NCBI RefSeq assembly: GCF_002973535.1
Contig: NZ_PVEP01000005.1
Span: 242,237 to 306,236, forward strand
Direction of reading: 5' to 3'
Source of the DNA: Albidovulum denitrificans
GTDB lineage: Bacteria > Pseudomonadota > Alphaproteobacteria > Rhodobacterales > Rhodobacteraceae
Length of the DNA: 64,000 nucleotides
Below the pieces are notes generated by a model, which was not told the origin of the DNA, did no database searches, and saw only the letters and a list, made by a program, of their open reading frames with translations. Position 1 is the first letter of the stretch; the number at the start of each line of letters is the position of its first letter. The position numbers and the translations under genes are program-made. Of this stretch, positions 36,847 to 47,412 are shown piece by piece.

Positions 36847-37947
36847 TCAGAGACCGAAAAATCCCGCGAGTTCCGCGATATGGGCCGACAGATGGGCCTG
36901 CCATTGCGGGCCGGGCTGCCGCGCCGCGACGGTTTCGGCCAAGGGATCGGGAACCCGGATCGCGGTGCCGGACATCTCCTCGATCACCGCATGGCCGCAG
37001 AAGGGGACATAGGTCTCCGAATAACCCCCCTCATGGACAAGGATCAGCTTTCCGTCGCAAAGATCCTCGGCCACCTGCATCATCTTTCGCGTCATCAGGC
37101 GGAAGGTCTCGGCCGTGGCCAGCATCCGCCCCAACGGGTCGAGGGCAGCCGCGTCATATCCGCAGGCGACCACGATCGCCTCGGGGCGGAAGCGGTCCAG
37201 CGCGGGCAGGACGATCCGGTCCATGACCTCAAGGTAGCTCTCATGCCCAGCGCCCGGCGGCAGCGGGATGTTCATGTTGAAGCCATGACCCTTGCCCTCA
37301 CCCCGGACCGTCGCCGCGCCGGTATCCAGCGGGTAGTTCCATTCCTGATGGACAGAGAGGGTCAGGACCGACGGGTCCGACAGGAATATCGCCTCGGTCC
37401 CGTTGCCGTGATGCACGTCCCAGTCGACGACGGCGATCCGGCGGGCAAGGCCCTTCTCCTGCGCCGCACGGATCGCGATGGCGATATTGGCCAGCAGGCA
37501 GAAACCGTTCGGCCAGTCAGGCAGGCAATGGTGGCCGGGCGGGCGCGACAGCGCATAGGCATTGGTCGCCGCGCCGGTCAGGACGGTGTTCACCGCCGCC
37601 ACGGCAAGGCCCGCCGACAGCGCCGCGACCTCATACCCGCCCTTGCCGAAGGGGGTGCGCAGGCCCAACTCGCCGCCGCCCGCGTCCGAGGCCGCCTTGA
37701 ACGCATCGAGATAGGAGGCGGGGTGGACGCGCAGCAGGTCGTCGCGGCTGGCCTCCGGGGCGGAGTTGACGTCAAGTTCGCGCAGCAGGCCCGAGACGTC
37801 GAGGAGGTTTTTCAACCGTCGCTTCGTTTCGGGGTTTTCGGGCAATCCGCCGCCGGGCTGGACGAAGCCGCCCGCCGGCAGGGTCAGCGAATAGCTCCCG
37901 CCGCCATGCCAGAAGCAGCGTTCATCGGTGAGGAATGCGGTTGTCAT
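36847..37947 (-). CDS. histone deacetylase-like amidohydrolase
   Basis: A 366-residue zinc enzyme of the HDAC/acetylpolyamine amidohydrolase superfamily. The active-site His pair is at 139-140 (SRPPGHHCLPDWPNGFC), the zinc ligands D177 and H179 lie in VVDWDVHHGNGT, and a further Asp is in VVACGYDAAALDPLGRM. Bacterial members deacetylate polyamines or unknown acyl-lysines. The full set of motifs suggests it is active. It is monocistronic, 69 bp upstream of the nitroreductase start and divergent from the DUF167 gene. Confidence 0.9.
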   Translation of the reverse strand: MTTAFLTDERCFWHGGGSYSLTLPAGGFVQPGGGLPENPETKRRLKNLLDVSGLLRELDVNSAPEASRDDLLRVHPASYLDAFKAASDAGGGELGLRTPFGKGGYEVAALSAGLAVAAVNTVLTGAATNAYALSRPPGHHCLPDWPNGFCLLANIAIAIRAAQEKGLARRIAVVDWDVHHGNGTEAIFLSDPSVLTLSVHQEWNYPLDTGAATVRGEGKGHGFNMNIPLPPGAGHESYLEVMDRIVLPALDRFRPEAIVVACGYDAAALDPLGRMLATAETFRLMTRKMMQVAEDLCDGKLILVHEGGYSETYVPFCGHAVIEEMSGTAIRVPDPLAETVAARQPGPQWQAHLSAHIAELAGFFGL

Positions 37948-38011
37948 CAGGGTGTCCCGTTTTCTTTCAACGCTAGACCAGCGGCGCGGAAACCTCTAGC
38001 CGTCGGGGGCG

Positions 38012-38275
38012 ATGAGCAAGGACGATGAGACGACCCTGAAGGACATGGCCCGCCCCGGCGCCGAGATCGCGGTGCGGGTGACGCCGCGCGCTTCGCGCGA
38101 GCGTATCCTGATCGAGGAAGGCACGATCAGGGTCTATGTCACCGTGGTGCCTGAGGACGGCAAGGCCAACAAGGCGGTGATCCGGCTGCTGGCCAAGGCG
38201 CTGGGCGTGCCGAAATCCTCGCTGACGCTGATCCGGGGCGCGACGGCGCGGGACAAGGTCTTTCGGCTGGATTAA
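38012..38275 (+). CDS. DUF167/YggU family protein
   Basis: An 87-residue protein with the family signature IAVRVTPRASRERI (residues about 19-32) and VPEDGKANKAVIRLLAKALG (about 48-67). YggU-type proteins are small, of unknown function and almost universal. Length is normal. It faces the hypothetical gene at 38272-38517 tail to tail with four bases shared. Confidence 0.88.
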   Translation: MSKDDETTLKDMARPGAEIAVRVTPRASRERILIEEGTIRVYVTVVPEDGKANKAVIRLLAKALGVPKSSLTLIRGATARDKVFRLD

Positions 38276-38517
38276 CCCTTCTCACCGCGCGGGCGCATCC
38301 GGTAGACGCCTTCGGGCAGGTTCAGCGCGGCGGCCAGTTCGCGCAGCTGCACGTTGGACAGGATGATCTTGCAGACCTCGTCCTTGCGCGGATCGTATTG
38401 CTCGATCGTCACGCATTCGTCGAAGGCCTGGATCGTCACGTCCTCTTCCAGATGGGGGCTGCCCTCATCGACGAGGGTGATGACGGTGGCGTCGAAATCG
38501 TGCTCGATGGTGAACAT
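38272..38517 (-). CDS. conserved hypothetical protein (81 aa)
   Basis: An acidic 81-residue protein, MFTIEHDFDATVITLVDEGS at the start, then EECVTI-like strands and a C-terminal amphipathic helix (LSNVQLRELAAALNLPEGVY). The strand-then-helix pattern and codon usage match neighbours, so it is probably expressed. I recognise no family. It is convergent with the YggU-like gene and divergent from the M48 protease gene. Confidence 0.7.
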   Translation of the reverse strand: MFTIEHDFDATVITLVDEGSPHLEEDVTIQAFDECVTIEQYDPRKDEVCKIILSNVQLRELAAALNLPEGVYRMRPRGEKG

Positions 38518-38688
38518 GGGTCAAGCGTAGCGCGGGTTGCGGGCAGGCTCAATGGGTCCGCTCACCCGGCGCGGGCAAGGCCCGGCACGGTTGCGTGAGG
38601 GGGCGGGGCGGGGCCTTCCGGCGGGGGCGGTTCGGGGCTATGCTGGGCCGCAGATAGCCGGGCCGAACCGGCATGCGGGAGCAGAGAC

Positions 38689-39423
38689 GTGAAATCCAGC
38701 CTTGCGATCCTTCTGGGCGCGCTTGCCCTTGCCGGTTGCGTGACGACCGCGCCCCAGGCGCCGCGCCCGGTGGGCTTTCCGACCGCGCCGGTGGAGGCCG
38801 GGCCGCGCCTGTCGCCCGAACGCGCGGTCGATACCTTCGTCGCGGTTCGCAACCGGATGGAGCCGGTGATCGAACGCGCCTGCCGGGCCCAGGCCCCGCG
38901 CGCCAATTGCGATTTCCAGATCGGCGTGGCGGATGACGCCAACCTGCCGCCGAACGCCTTCCAGACGCTCGATGCCTCGGGCCGTCCGGTCATCGCCTTT
39001 ACCGTCGCGCTGATCGCGGATGCACGGAATGCCGATGAGATGGCCTTTGTCATGGGCCACGAGGCCGCCCATCACATCGAGGGCCATATCCCGCGCCAGC
39101 AGGCCAATGCCCAGATCGGCGCCGTCCTTGGCGCGGCGCTCGGGGCGGCGATGGGCGGCGGGGATCAGTCGGTCGAGCTTGGCCAGCAGATCGGCGGGAC
39201 CTATGGCTCCCGCCGCTATGCCAAGGATTATGAGCTTGAGGCGGATGCGCTGGGCACCGAACTGACGCTGCGCGCGGGTTATGACCCGGAGCGGGGCGCC
39301 GCTTTCTTCACCCGCATCCCCGATCCGGGCGACCGCTTCCTTGGCACCCACCCGCCCAATGCTGACCGTATCGCCACAGTGCGGCAGACCCTGATGCGCC
39401 TTGGCGTCGCGCCGCGGGGCTGA
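38689..39423 (+). CDS. M48 family metalloprotease lipoprotein
   Basis: A 244-residue protein. The signal peptide ends in a lipobox LAGC with Cys17, so it is probably a periplasmic lipoprotein. HEAAH at 124-128 in MGHEAAHHIEGHIP is the zinc-binding HExxH and the third ligand is likely E184 in YELEADALG. Like BepA and LoiP, proteins of this class check outer-membrane protein assembly. The Gly/Ala-rich segment after HEAAH (GAVLGAALGAAMGGG) may form a membrane-contacting helix. TTG, GTG and ATG alternatives are absent upstream; the start is GTG at 38689. Confidence 0.88.
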   Translation: MKSSLAILLGALALAGCVTTAPQAPRPVGFPTAPVEAGPRLSPERAVDTFVAVRNRMEPVIERACRAQAPRANCDFQIGVADDANLPPNAFQTLDASGRPVIAFTVALIADARNADEMAFVMGHEAAHHIEGHIPRQQANAQIGAVLGAALGAAMGGGDQSVELGQQIGGTYGSRRYAKDYELEADALGTELTLRAGYDPERGAAFFTRIPDPGDRFLGTHPPNADRIATVRQTLMRLGVAPRG

Positions 39424-39504
39424 GGCGGGTTGACATGGATCAAGGCGGGACAGGTTTCGCGCGCCGATCCTGAGCGGGCAGGACATCCGTGAAGGAGGCA
39501 CCCC

Positions 39505-39783
39505 TTGGCCCGAGTGATACCGTTCGCCGCGAAGAGCGCGAGTGACGCGCCGCTCGTCCCCTATTACCTGACCGATGCGGCCTCGCGCCGCCACGGCGTC
39601 GATCTGGCCGCCGCGCTGAACACCGGGCTGATGTCGGCCGAGGATTTCCGCGCCATCCTGACCGCCTGCCGTGGCTGCGTCGAGGCAGTGGGGGCAAAGC
39701 CCAAGGCCGATCCCTGCGCCCCCGTCGCGCCGGAAAACTGCGCCAACCGCGCCATCCTGGAAGGATTGCGCGGGATCGTCTGA
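39505..39783 (+). CDS. DUF6455 family small protein
   Basis: A 92-residue protein with TTG start at 39505 preceded by GAAGGAGGCACCCC. The C-terminal half has the conserved cysteine set of DUF6455-like proteins: RAILTACRGCVEAVG and then two more Cys in PCAP and NCANRAIL. These four cysteines could bind a metal or a cluster. Function unknown. It stands alone between the M48 gene and the second copy of the palindromic element. Confidence 0.65.
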   Translation: MARVIPFAAKSASDAPLVPYYLTDAASRRHGVDLAAALNTGLMSAEDFRAILTACRGCVEAVGAKPKADPCAPVAPENCANRAILEGLRGIV

Positions 39784-39841
39784 GCGGTCAGTCGGCGACC
39801 TCGTGAATTGCCGTCTGGCCTCGCGCCACGGCGGGCGCTAA

Positions 39842-39928
39842 AGCGTTTTGGGTTTGCGTTGAGAAAGTAAGTATCAGAATTCGAACGAAACAAGTTCGAA
39901 TTCTGATTCAGTGTAAACCCGAAATGCT
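39842..39928. repeat. 87-bp palindromic element, copy 2
   Basis: Same orientation as copy 1, with outer arms AGCGTTTTGGGTTTGCG and GTAAACCCGAAATGCT and the inner arms intact (TCAGAATTCGAAC to GTTCGAATTCTGA, here a perfect match). GATTC at 39905-39909. It lies in the promoter region of dgkA, 34 bases before its ATG. Confidence 0.85.
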
Positions 39929-39962
39929 ATAGTCTGCCGCCGGAATGAGGTAGGGCGTTCAG

Positions 39963-40325
39963 ATGTGGCAGTATCTGGTGCGGGAAATCGGGCGGTTGGG
40001 GCGGACCTCGACCTATTCCTGGCAGGGGTTTCGCGCGGCCTGGATAAGCGAGAAATCGGTCCGCCAATGGGCGGTGGCGCAGGTCCTTTCCGTCGGGCTG
40101 GCGTTCGTCCTGGACCTGACGGCGGGGGAGCGGGCGCTGATCATTGCGCTGGGTTTCGTGGTGCTGGCGGCGGAGCTGTTCAATACCGCGATCGAGGCGA
40201 TTGTCGATCTCGCCTCGCCCGAGCGGCACCCGCTGGCGGGCAAGGCGAAGGATTGTGGATCGGCCGCCGTGGCGCTGACCGGGCTGGGCGCGGGGCTGGC
40301 CTGGGCGGTGATCCTGATCTTCTGA
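39963..40325 (+). CDS. dgkA: diacylglycerol kinase
   Basis: A 120-residue integral membrane kinase. The invariant segment ELFNTAIEAIVDLASPE (residues about 65-81) and GKAKDCGSAAVALTGLGAG (about 87-105) are exact DgkA motifs, and three membrane helices are visible. The enzyme phosphorylates diacylglycerol made during periplasmic glucan and lipid modification. The palindromic element directly upstream could influence its expression. A small lipoprotein gene follows 26 bases later. Confidence 0.93.
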   Translation: MWQYLVREIGRLGRTSTYSWQGFRAAWISEKSVRQWAVAQVLSVGLAFVLDLTAGERALIIALGFVVLAAELFNTAIEAIVDLASPERHPLAGKAKDCGSAAVALTGLGAGLAWAVILIF

Positions 40326-40351
40326 GGGCTGCGGACGGAAAGGGGCGCAAG

Positions 40352-40660
40352 ATGACCGGCAAGGCGATCCTGACAGGCGGGGCGCTCATGGCGTTTCTGG
40401 CGGGGTGTCAGACGGCGGGACTGTCGCGGGACGAGGGGCTTGCAACCGACCTGCCCCTGATGGGCGGCTATCGCGATGCGGGGGATGCCTGCAAGCGTGT
40501 GGGCGAGGATGCCTTTACCAACCGTTTCCTCGATCATACCGCCGATCTGATCGCCTGCCCTGCCGGGGTGGCGGAGTTGAGCGGTTTCGGCCCCGAAAGC
40601 GGGGCCGCGCAGGTCGCGGCGAAGGACGGCTGGGTCCTGATCTCCGTCCCGCGCCGGTGA
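40352..40660 (+). CDS. small lipoprotein of unknown function
   Basis: A 102-residue protein with a signal peptide ending MAFLAGC, a lipobox, so it is likely attached to a membrane and exposed in the periplasm. The mature part has GDACKRVGEDAFTNRFLDHT and ends SAAQVAAKDGWVLISVPRR, a pattern seen in short I78-like inhibitor proteins, but I cannot confirm that family. Start ATG 40352 lies 26 bases after dgkA and is probably co-transcribed with it. Confidence 0.65.
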   Translation: MTGKAILTGGALMAFLAGCQTAGLSRDEGLATDLPLMGGYRDAGDACKRVGEDAFTNRFLDHTADLIACPAGVAELSGFGPESGAAQVAAKDGWVLISVPRR

Positions 40661-40669
40661 TCTGACGGC

Positions 40670-40770
40670 GCGCGCGGGCAGGCCCGCGCGCACGATCCTT
40701 GTCTCGCCTCCGCCTTGCGGCTTCGGCTCGGCCCTGCCTCCGGCGGGAGTATTTTCGGCAACGAAGAAGC
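40670..40770. repeat. 3'-end element of the GGGAGTATTT family, copy A
   Basis: Begins with a GC-rich hairpin GCGCGCGGGC/GCCCGCGCGC (40670-40691) and ends with the core GCCTCCGGCGGGAGTATTTT followed by CGGCAACGAAGAAGC. It separates the small lipoprotein gene from the convergent rimO. Copies B and C in this window share the core. Confidence 0.75.
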
Positions 40771-40778
40771 CGGATGGC

Positions 40779-42149
40779 TCAGGCGCGGCGGCCCCAGAGG
40801 TCGTATTCCCCGGCTTCGTCCACCTCGACCGTGACGATGTCGCCGGGGGTCAGGCTTTCGAAATCCGCGTCGATGAAGAGGTTGCCGTCGATCTCCGGCG
40901 CGTCCGCCTTGGTGCGGCAGGTGGCGCCTTCATCGTCCACCGTGTCCACGATGACCTCGATCCGCTGCCCGACCTTCGCGGCGAGCTTCGCCTCGGAAAT
41001 CGCCTGCGCCTTTTGCATGAAGCGGTCCCAACGGTCCTGCTTGACCTCGTCCGGGACATGGTCGGGCAGGGCGTTCGACCGCGCGCCGGCGACGTTTTCG
41101 TATTGGAAGCAGCCGACGCGGTCGAGCTGCGCCTCATCCAGCCAGTCGAGAAGGGTCTGGAATTCCGCCTCCGTCTCGCCGGGATACCCGACGATGAAGG
41201 TCGAACGCAGCGTGATTTCCGGGCAGCTAGCGCGCCAGGCGGCGATTTCGTCCAGCGTTTTCGCCGCCGCCGCCGGGCGGGCCATGCGTTTCAGCGTATC
41301 GGGGTGGGCGTGCTGGAAGGGGATGTCGAGATAGGGCAGGACCAGACCTTCGGCCATCAGAGGGATCAGGTCGCGGACATGCGGGTAGGGGTAGACGTAA
41401 TGCAGCCGCACCCAGGCGCCAAGCGATCCGAGGTCGCGGGCGAGGTCGGTGATATGGGCGCGGTGGTCACGCTCCGTCGCATGTTTCAGGTCCACCCCAT
41501 AGGCGGAGGTGTCCTGGCTGATGACGAGAAGTTCGCGCACACCGGCCTCGACCAGCCGTTCCGCCTCACGGATCACGGCATGGGCGGGGCGCGAGGCAAG
41601 GCGGCCGCGCATGTCGGGGATGATGCAGAAGCGGCATTTGTGGTTACAGCCCTCGGAGATCTTGAGGTAGCTGTAATGGCGCGGGGTCAGTTTCACGCCG
41701 GTGGCGGGCAAGAGATCGACGAAGGGATCGGGCGCGGGCGGCACGGCATGGTGGACGGCGTCCAGCACCGCCTCATACTGATGCGGGCCGGTGACGGCGA
41801 GGACGGAGGGGTGCGCGCCGGTGATGTAGTCGGGTTCCGCGCCGAGGCAGCCGGTGACGATGACGCGGCCGTTTTCGGCCAGCGCCTCACCGATCGCCTC
41901 AAGGCTTTCGGCCTTGGCGCTGTCGAGAAAGCCGCAGGTGTTGACGATGACCGCCTCGGCGCCGCGATAGTCGGGGCTGATCTGGTAGCCCTCGGCGCGC
42001 AGGCGCGTCAGGATGCGTTCACTGTCCACCAGCGCCTTGGGGCAGCCGAGCGAGACCATGCCGATGGTCGGTTGCCCCTCGCGCCGGCTGTCGTCGAAGA
42101 CGGGGCGGGGGGCGAGGTCGGGGCGGAGATCGGGCGGGTTTTGCGACAT
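40779..42149 (-). CDS. rimO: ribosomal protein S12 methylthiotransferase
   Basis: A 456-residue radical-SAM enzyme that methylthiolates Asp88 of ribosomal protein S12. UPF0004 domain with [13 protein letters not shown] near residue 33, radical SAM motif CNHKCRFC near 165 and a C-terminal TRAM domain ([16 protein letters not shown]). The CPKALVDSE wording distinguishes RimO from MiaB. ATG at 42149 (MSQNPPDLR) chosen; the frame extends upstream without conserved sequence. Its 3' end faces the repeat copy A. Confidence 0.95.
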   Translation of the reverse strand: MSQNPPDLRPDLAPRPVFDDSRREGQPTIGMVSLGCPKALVDSERILTRLRAEGYQISPDYRGAEAVIVNTCGFLDSAKAESLEAIGEALAENGRVIVTGCLGAEPDYITGAHPSVLAVTGPHQYEAVLDAVHHAVPPAPDPFVDLLPATGVKLTPRHYSYLKISEGCNHKCRFCIIPDMRGRLASRPAHAVIREAERLVEAGVRELLVISQDTSAYGVDLKHATERDHRAHITDLARDLGSLGAWVRLHYVYPYPHVRDLIPLMAEGLVLPYLDIPFQHAHPDTLKRMARPAAAAKTLDEIAAWRASCPEITLRSTFIVGYPGETEAEFQTLLDWLDEAQLDRVGCFQYENVAGARSNALPDHVPDEVKQDRWDRFMQKAQAISEAKLAAKVGQRIEVIVDTVDDEGATCRTKADAPEIDGNLFIDADFESLTPGDIVTVEVDEAGEYDLWGRRA

Positions 42150-42460
42150 TGGCGGGATATAGCCCAAAGGCCGGGGGGCGGGGAAGGGGTTGCGGAAGGG
42201 CTTGACCTGGGCTGCGAAATACACCATGTGCCACACGTCGCTGCGCTGCCGCGTGAGTTTGCCGCGCCCCTGAACGGGCCATCAGCGACACGAGATTTCA
42301 GTTCCCCATCACGCAGGGTTCCTGACGCGAACGGCCGGACCGGCGGGAAACGCCCGCCTGTCCCGAGGCCCCGCGAACCCTAACCGGCCGCTGACCTGCG
42401 GCCATGCAACACGGCTGCGGCGGGCATGAGGCCCCTCGCGGCCCAGGAAGGATACGGACT

Positions 42461-43732
42461 TTGTTCGATTTCGACATGCTCGGCCTTGCGCCGAAACTTT
42501 TGACCGCGCTGAAGGGCGCGGGGCTGACCCAGCCGACCCCGATCCAGAACCAGGCGATCCCGCTGGCGCTGGAAGGCCATGATATCCTCGGCCTCGCCCA
42601 GACCGGGACCGGCAAGACGCTGGCCTTTGGCCTGCCGCTGGTCGATCACCTCCTGGCTGAGCCGGGCAAGCCGCTACCCAAGACCGCCAAGGCGCTGATC
42701 CTTGCGCCGACGCGCGAGCTTGTGAACCAGATCGCCGAAAGCCTGCGGGTGCTGACGGCGGGCACCAAGCTGCGCGTTGCGACCGTGGTGGGCGGCCAGT
42801 CCATCGGCAAGCAGATCGCGATGCTGTTCCGTGGCACCGACATTCTGGTCGCCACGCCCGGCCGCCTGATCGACCTGATGGATCGCGGCGCGGTCGACCT
42901 GTCCACCGTGCGCCATCTGGTGCTGGATGAGGCGGACCAGATGCTTGACCTCGGCTTCATCCATGCGCTGCGCAAGATCGCGCCGCGCCTTGGCTCCCCG
43001 CGCCAGACGATGCTGTTCTCGGCGACGATGCCGAAGCAGATGGAGGAGCTGTCCCAGGCCTATCTGACCAACCCGCGCCGGGTGCAGGTGGCGCCGCCGG
43101 GCAAGGCCGCCGACAAGATCACGCAATCGGTGCATTTCCTCGACAAGGGCGCCAAACCGGCCAAGCTGCGCGAGATCCTGTCGCGCGATCCCGGCGCGCT
43201 GACGCTGGTCTTCGCGCGCACCAAGCACGGGGCGGAAAAGCTGATGAAGGGGCTGGTGGCGGACGGGTTCAACGCCGCCTCGATCCACGGCAACAAGAGC
43301 CAGGGCCAGCGCGACCGCGCCATCAAGGCGTTTCGCGCCGGTGAGGTGACGACGCTGGTTGCCACCGATGTCGCGGCGCGCGGGATCGACATTCCGGGTG
43401 TGGCCTATGTCGTCAACTTCGACCTGCCGGAAGTGGCGGACAACTACGTTCACCGCATCGGCCGTACCGCGCGTGCCGGGCGCGAGGGCGAGGCGATTGC
43501 GTTCTGTGCGCCCGAAGAGGCGGGGCTGCTGCGCGATATCCAGAAGCTGATGAAGATCGACGTGCCGGTGGCCAGCGGGTCGATGCCGCATGGCGAAGGC
43601 ACCGCCGCGCCGGGCCGGAACAAGGGCGGGCCGCGCCGCCGGGGCCGTGGTGGCCCTGCCGGGGGCGGTCAGGCCGCCCAGGCGCCGAAACCCGCCAAGC
43701 GTCGTCGTCCGCGCCGCCCGCGCGCGGCCTGA
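42461..43732 (+). CDS. DEAD-box RNA helicase
   Basis: A 423-residue helicase with all main motifs: Q motif (LTQPTPIQNQAIPLALEG), Walker A AQTGTGKT, PTRELV, DEAD in LVLDEADQMLD, SAT and HRIGRTARAGR. The C-terminal 60 residues are Arg/Pro/Gly-rich (RRRGRGGPAGGGQAAQ), like RhlE-type helicases that act in RNA decay or ribosome assembly. I start it at TTG 42461 because AGGAAGG precedes it by nine bases and the family begins (M)xFDFDMLGL; an ATG at 42404 gives an unconserved extension. Confidence 0.9.
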   Translation: MFDFDMLGLAPKLLTALKGAGLTQPTPIQNQAIPLALEGHDILGLAQTGTGKTLAFGLPLVDHLLAEPGKPLPKTAKALILAPTRELVNQIAESLRVLTAGTKLRVATVVGGQSIGKQIAMLFRGTDILVATPGRLIDLMDRGAVDLSTVRHLVLDEADQMLDLGFIHALRKIAPRLGSPRQTMLFSATMPKQMEELSQAYLTNPRRVQVAPPGKAADKITQSVHFLDKGAKPAKLREILSRDPGALTLVFARTKHGAEKLMKGLVADGFNAASIHGNKSQGQRDRAIKAFRAGEVTTLVATDVAARGIDIPGVAYVVNFDLPEVADNYVHRIGRTARAGREGEAIAFCAPEEAGLLRDIQKLMKIDVPVASGSMPHGEGTAAPGRNKGGPRRRGRGGPAGGGQAAQAPKPAKRRRPRRPRAA

Positions 43733-43755
43733 TCGGTCGCGCCGGTCTGGCGGGT

Positions 43756-44513
43756 TCAGGCCCTGAGCCGCCAGCCGGTGCGGAAGATCGCCCAGACCGC
43801 CGTGAGGCCCAGGGCCAGGAACACCGTCACGGCGGCCAGCGACAGGCCGACCGGCACATCCGCCATGCCGAAATAGGCCCAGCGGAACCCGGAGATCAGG
43901 TAAAGAACCGGGTTCAGATGCGCGACGCCCTGCCAGAAGGGCGGCAGCATCGAGGCAGAATAGAAGGCGCCGCCAAGGAACACGAGGGGTGTGACGACCA
44001 TCAGCGGGATGAACTGCAACTGCTGCCAGTCCTTCGCCCAAAGTCCCATCAGGAACCCGAAGAGGGAGAAGCTGACCGCCGTCAGGGTCAGGAATCCCAG
44101 CGCCCAGACCGGATGCGCCATCGGCAGGTCCACGAAGACCATCGCCGTCAGGTGGATCACCACGGCGATGATGATGGATTTCAGCGCCGCCGCCCCGACA
44201 TAGCCTGCCACGACCTCGATGAAGGACATTGGCGCGGCGAGGATTTCATACATCGTGCCTGCGAATTTCGGGAAGAAGATCCCGAATGAGGCATTGGCGA
44301 TCGACTGTTGAAGCACGGTCAGCATGATAAGGCCCGGCACGATGAAGGCGCCGTAGGACACGCCTTCGACCGACGGGATGCGCCCGCCGATGGCGGCGCC
44401 GAAGACGACGAAATACAGCACCGTCGAGACGACGGGCGAGGCGAGCGATTCCCAGGGTGTGCGCCAGAAGCGCGCCATCTCGTGATCGAAGATCGTCTTG
44501 ACCGCGCGCCCGT

Positions 44514-44517
<4 letters not shown>
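43756..44517 (-). CDS. ABC-2 type transporter permease
   Basis: A 253-residue membrane protein with six hydrophobic segments and the ABC-2 pattern ([21 protein letters not shown] and [19 protein letters not shown]). Together with the ATPase encoded upstream it forms a DrrAB-type exporter in the inner membrane; the cargo (drug, lipid or polysaccharide) is unknown. Its start codon overlaps the ATPase stop (ATGA). The 3' end is 23 bases from the convergent helicase gene. Confidence 0.88.
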
Positions 44518-45440
<923 letters not shown>

Positions 45441-45477
45441 GGTGTGGAATGGCTCCTGTTGCGCGGCGGCACGCTAT

Positions 45478-45564
45478 AGCATTTCGGGTTTGCACTGAAT
45501 CAGAATTCGAACCTATTTCGTTCGAATTCCGATACTTGCTTTCTCAACGAAAACCCGAAACGCT
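45478..45564. repeat. 87-bp palindromic element, copy 3 (inverted)
   Basis: Reverse orientation relative to copies 1, 2 and 4, with arms AGCATTTCGGGTTTGCA and AACCCGAAACGCT. GAATC (GANTC) at 45497-45501. Situated between the 3' end of the SARP-type regulator gene and the start of the ABC transporter operon, both on the minus strand. Confidence 0.85.
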
Positions 45565-45628
45565 TTAATCTGTCGGCGCGGCAATTTCCAGTAGGGGATT
45601 CCGGGCGGTCCCCGCGCCCCTGGAGCGG

Positions 45629-47263
45629 CTAGTCTTCCGGGATGCCGGCCTCGCGGAGCGAGGTGAAGTAGGCGGGCTGGTTCTCGACGATCGTCGGCGG
45701 GATGGAGGCTGCGATCTTGCGGATCGTCAGTCCCGGATAGGCGGCGCGAAGCTTGCCGATGGCCTCGGCCGCCGCGTCGGGACGGCCAAGGCGGGTCTGC
45801 AACACGGCGATGACGCGCCATGCCCAGTCGACCGAGGGCGACAGCGTCATCCCGCGCCGGAAATGCACCAGCGCCTCTGCAAAGCGGTTTTCATTCAGGT
45901 ATGCGGCGCCGCGCCCGAATTCGATATTGAAGAGGAACGGGTCAAGCGGGCTCAGCGCCTCGGCGCGGTCGAAGCAGGCGCGCGCCTCGTCCATCCGGGC
46001 GGCGTAGTTGCGGTTCCATCCGCGCCGGAGCCAGCCCCAGGCGTTGTTGGGGTCGATGGCCAGGGCGCGGTCGATGTAGGAGTTGGCAAGGTCGAGATCG
46101 GGCGAGACCAGCGCCACCGCCGCGCCAAGCGCGACAAGGGAAGGCGCGTGATCGGCCACATGGGCGGCGGCGTTCCGGGTCGTCTCAAGCGCGGCGGCGC
46201 GGTCCGCCACCGGATCGTCGGACCACATGTAGGACGGCTGCTGGGCCAGCACCCAGGCCTTGTAGGCAAGTGCGGGGCCGTAGCTGTCCCGCTGCTTCAG
46301 CGCCAGGTCGAGAAGCTCCAGCGCGCGGGCGTTGCCGACACGCGAATGCGCCCAGAAATGCGGTAGCGCCGACAAGACAAGCTCATAGGCCGAACGGTCG
46401 GCCGGCGGCTTGGTTTCGGCCCGCGCGATCTCGGCCGTGCGCAGGCTGGGGCTGATCTGCCCGGCCACTGCGGCGGCGATACGGTCCTGAAGGTCGAAAA
46501 GGTCGTCGAGACGGTCGTCGAAGCGCTGCGACCAAAGCAGGTGGCCGTCGGAACCCCGCGCAAGCTGGACGTTGATCCGCACCCGGTCCCGCGCGCGCTG
46601 CACCGTCCCCTCGATCAGGTAGTCGGTGCCGAGCTTGGCGGACACGGCGGGCGCGTCCAGACTGGCATCGCGGAACGCGAAGGCGGACTGGCGGGCGATG
46701 ACGTGAAACTCATGCACCCGGCTCAGCGCGGCGGTGATTTCCTCCACCACACCGTCGGCGAACATGTCGCCTTCGCAGGAGCCGAGTTCGTTGAAGGGCA
46801 GGACGGCAAGGCAGGGCAGGCCGCCGCCCCCGGCTACGGCTGTCGGCGCAGGGGCCTTGCCCTCCGCCGCGCGCATCAGGCGCAGCCAGTCCTCGAACCC
46901 CTCGGAGGCAAGGTCGAACCCTTCCAGGAAACAGCCCGGCGGCGTCGCGTGAAAGCAGAAACCTTCGGGGTCGAGACGCACCATCTGGCGGTCGGCCAGG
47001 ACACTCCCTTCGGGCAGGTGACGCCGCAGCACCGACAGTTCCTGACGCAGCGAGGCGCGCGCCTGAACCTCGCCCCGGTCGCTCCAGAGAAGATCGGCCA
47101 ACAGGCCGCGTTCAGCCCTCAATCCCGGCTGGCGCGACAGGTAGGCCAACATCGCCTGGCCCCGCCGCGACAGCCCCTCGACCTCTGCCCCCGTGGCATC
47201 TGTCACCGCGAAAGGCCCGGTGAGGTGCAGCGTGATCGGGGCTTCGGGGACATCGCCTTGCAT
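45629..47263 (-). CDS. SARP/OmpR-type regulator with TolB-like and TPR domains
   Basis: A 544-residue protein. The N-terminal 95 residues form a winged-helix domain of the SARP/OmpR type (LSRRGQAMLAYLSRQPGLR, ASLRQELSVLRRHLPEG). Residues about 150-270 resemble the TolB/FlgO-like domain often found in adenylate-cyclase-type regulators (LPCLAVLPFNELG, LGTDYLIEGTVQRARDRVRI). The C-terminal half is TPR repeats (PNNAWGWLRRGWNRNYAARM). It is a one-component regulator likely sensing a signal through the C-terminal parts. Divergent from the DUF1127 gene; no cyclase domain. Confidence 0.8.
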   Translation of the reverse strand: MQGDVPEAPITLHLTGPFAVTDATGAEVEGLSRRGQAMLAYLSRQPGLRAERGLLADLLWSDRGEVQARASLRQELSVLRRHLPEGSVLADRQMVRLDPEGFCFHATPPGCFLEGFDLASEGFEDWLRLMRAAEGKAPAPTAVAGGGGLPCLAVLPFNELGSCEGDMFADGVVEEITAALSRVHEFHVIARQSAFAFRDASLDAPAVSAKLGTDYLIEGTVQRARDRVRINVQLARGSDGHLLWSQRFDDRLDDLFDLQDRIAAAVAGQISPSLRTAEIARAETKPPADRSAYELVLSALPHFWAHSRVGNARALELLDLALKQRDSYGPALAYKAWVLAQQPSYMWSDDPVADRAAALETTRNAAAHVADHAPSLVALGAAVALVSPDLDLANSYIDRALAIDPNNAWGWLRRGWNRNYAARMDEARACFDRAEALSPLDPFLFNIEFGRGAAYLNENRFAEALVHFRRGMTLSPSVDWAWRVIAVLQTRLGRPDAAAEAIGKLRAAYPGLTIRKIAASIPPTIVENQPAYFTSLREAGIPED

Positions 47264-47412
47264 GGGGTCTGCGGTGCTATTTTACGATCAGGACGCGCTT
47301 TTTACGGAAGTATTGCACAGGAGAGGGGGCATTTCACGGCGCAAATTGCACTGATATTGCGGCGCTGGGGGAGAGTGGGACATCGCAACGCATTCCCGAA
47401 CTGGAGACTGAC

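Noticed and set aside
39965..40351. Upstream extension of the small lipoprotein frame through dgkA
   Set aside because: This part is the +2 shadow of dgkA; the lipobox signal peptide begins at 40352.
41013..42383. 456-codon plus-strand frame antisense to rimO
   Set aside because: Low-complexity Gly/Val/Asp-rich shadow with no ribosome site; rimO has its radical SAM motif.
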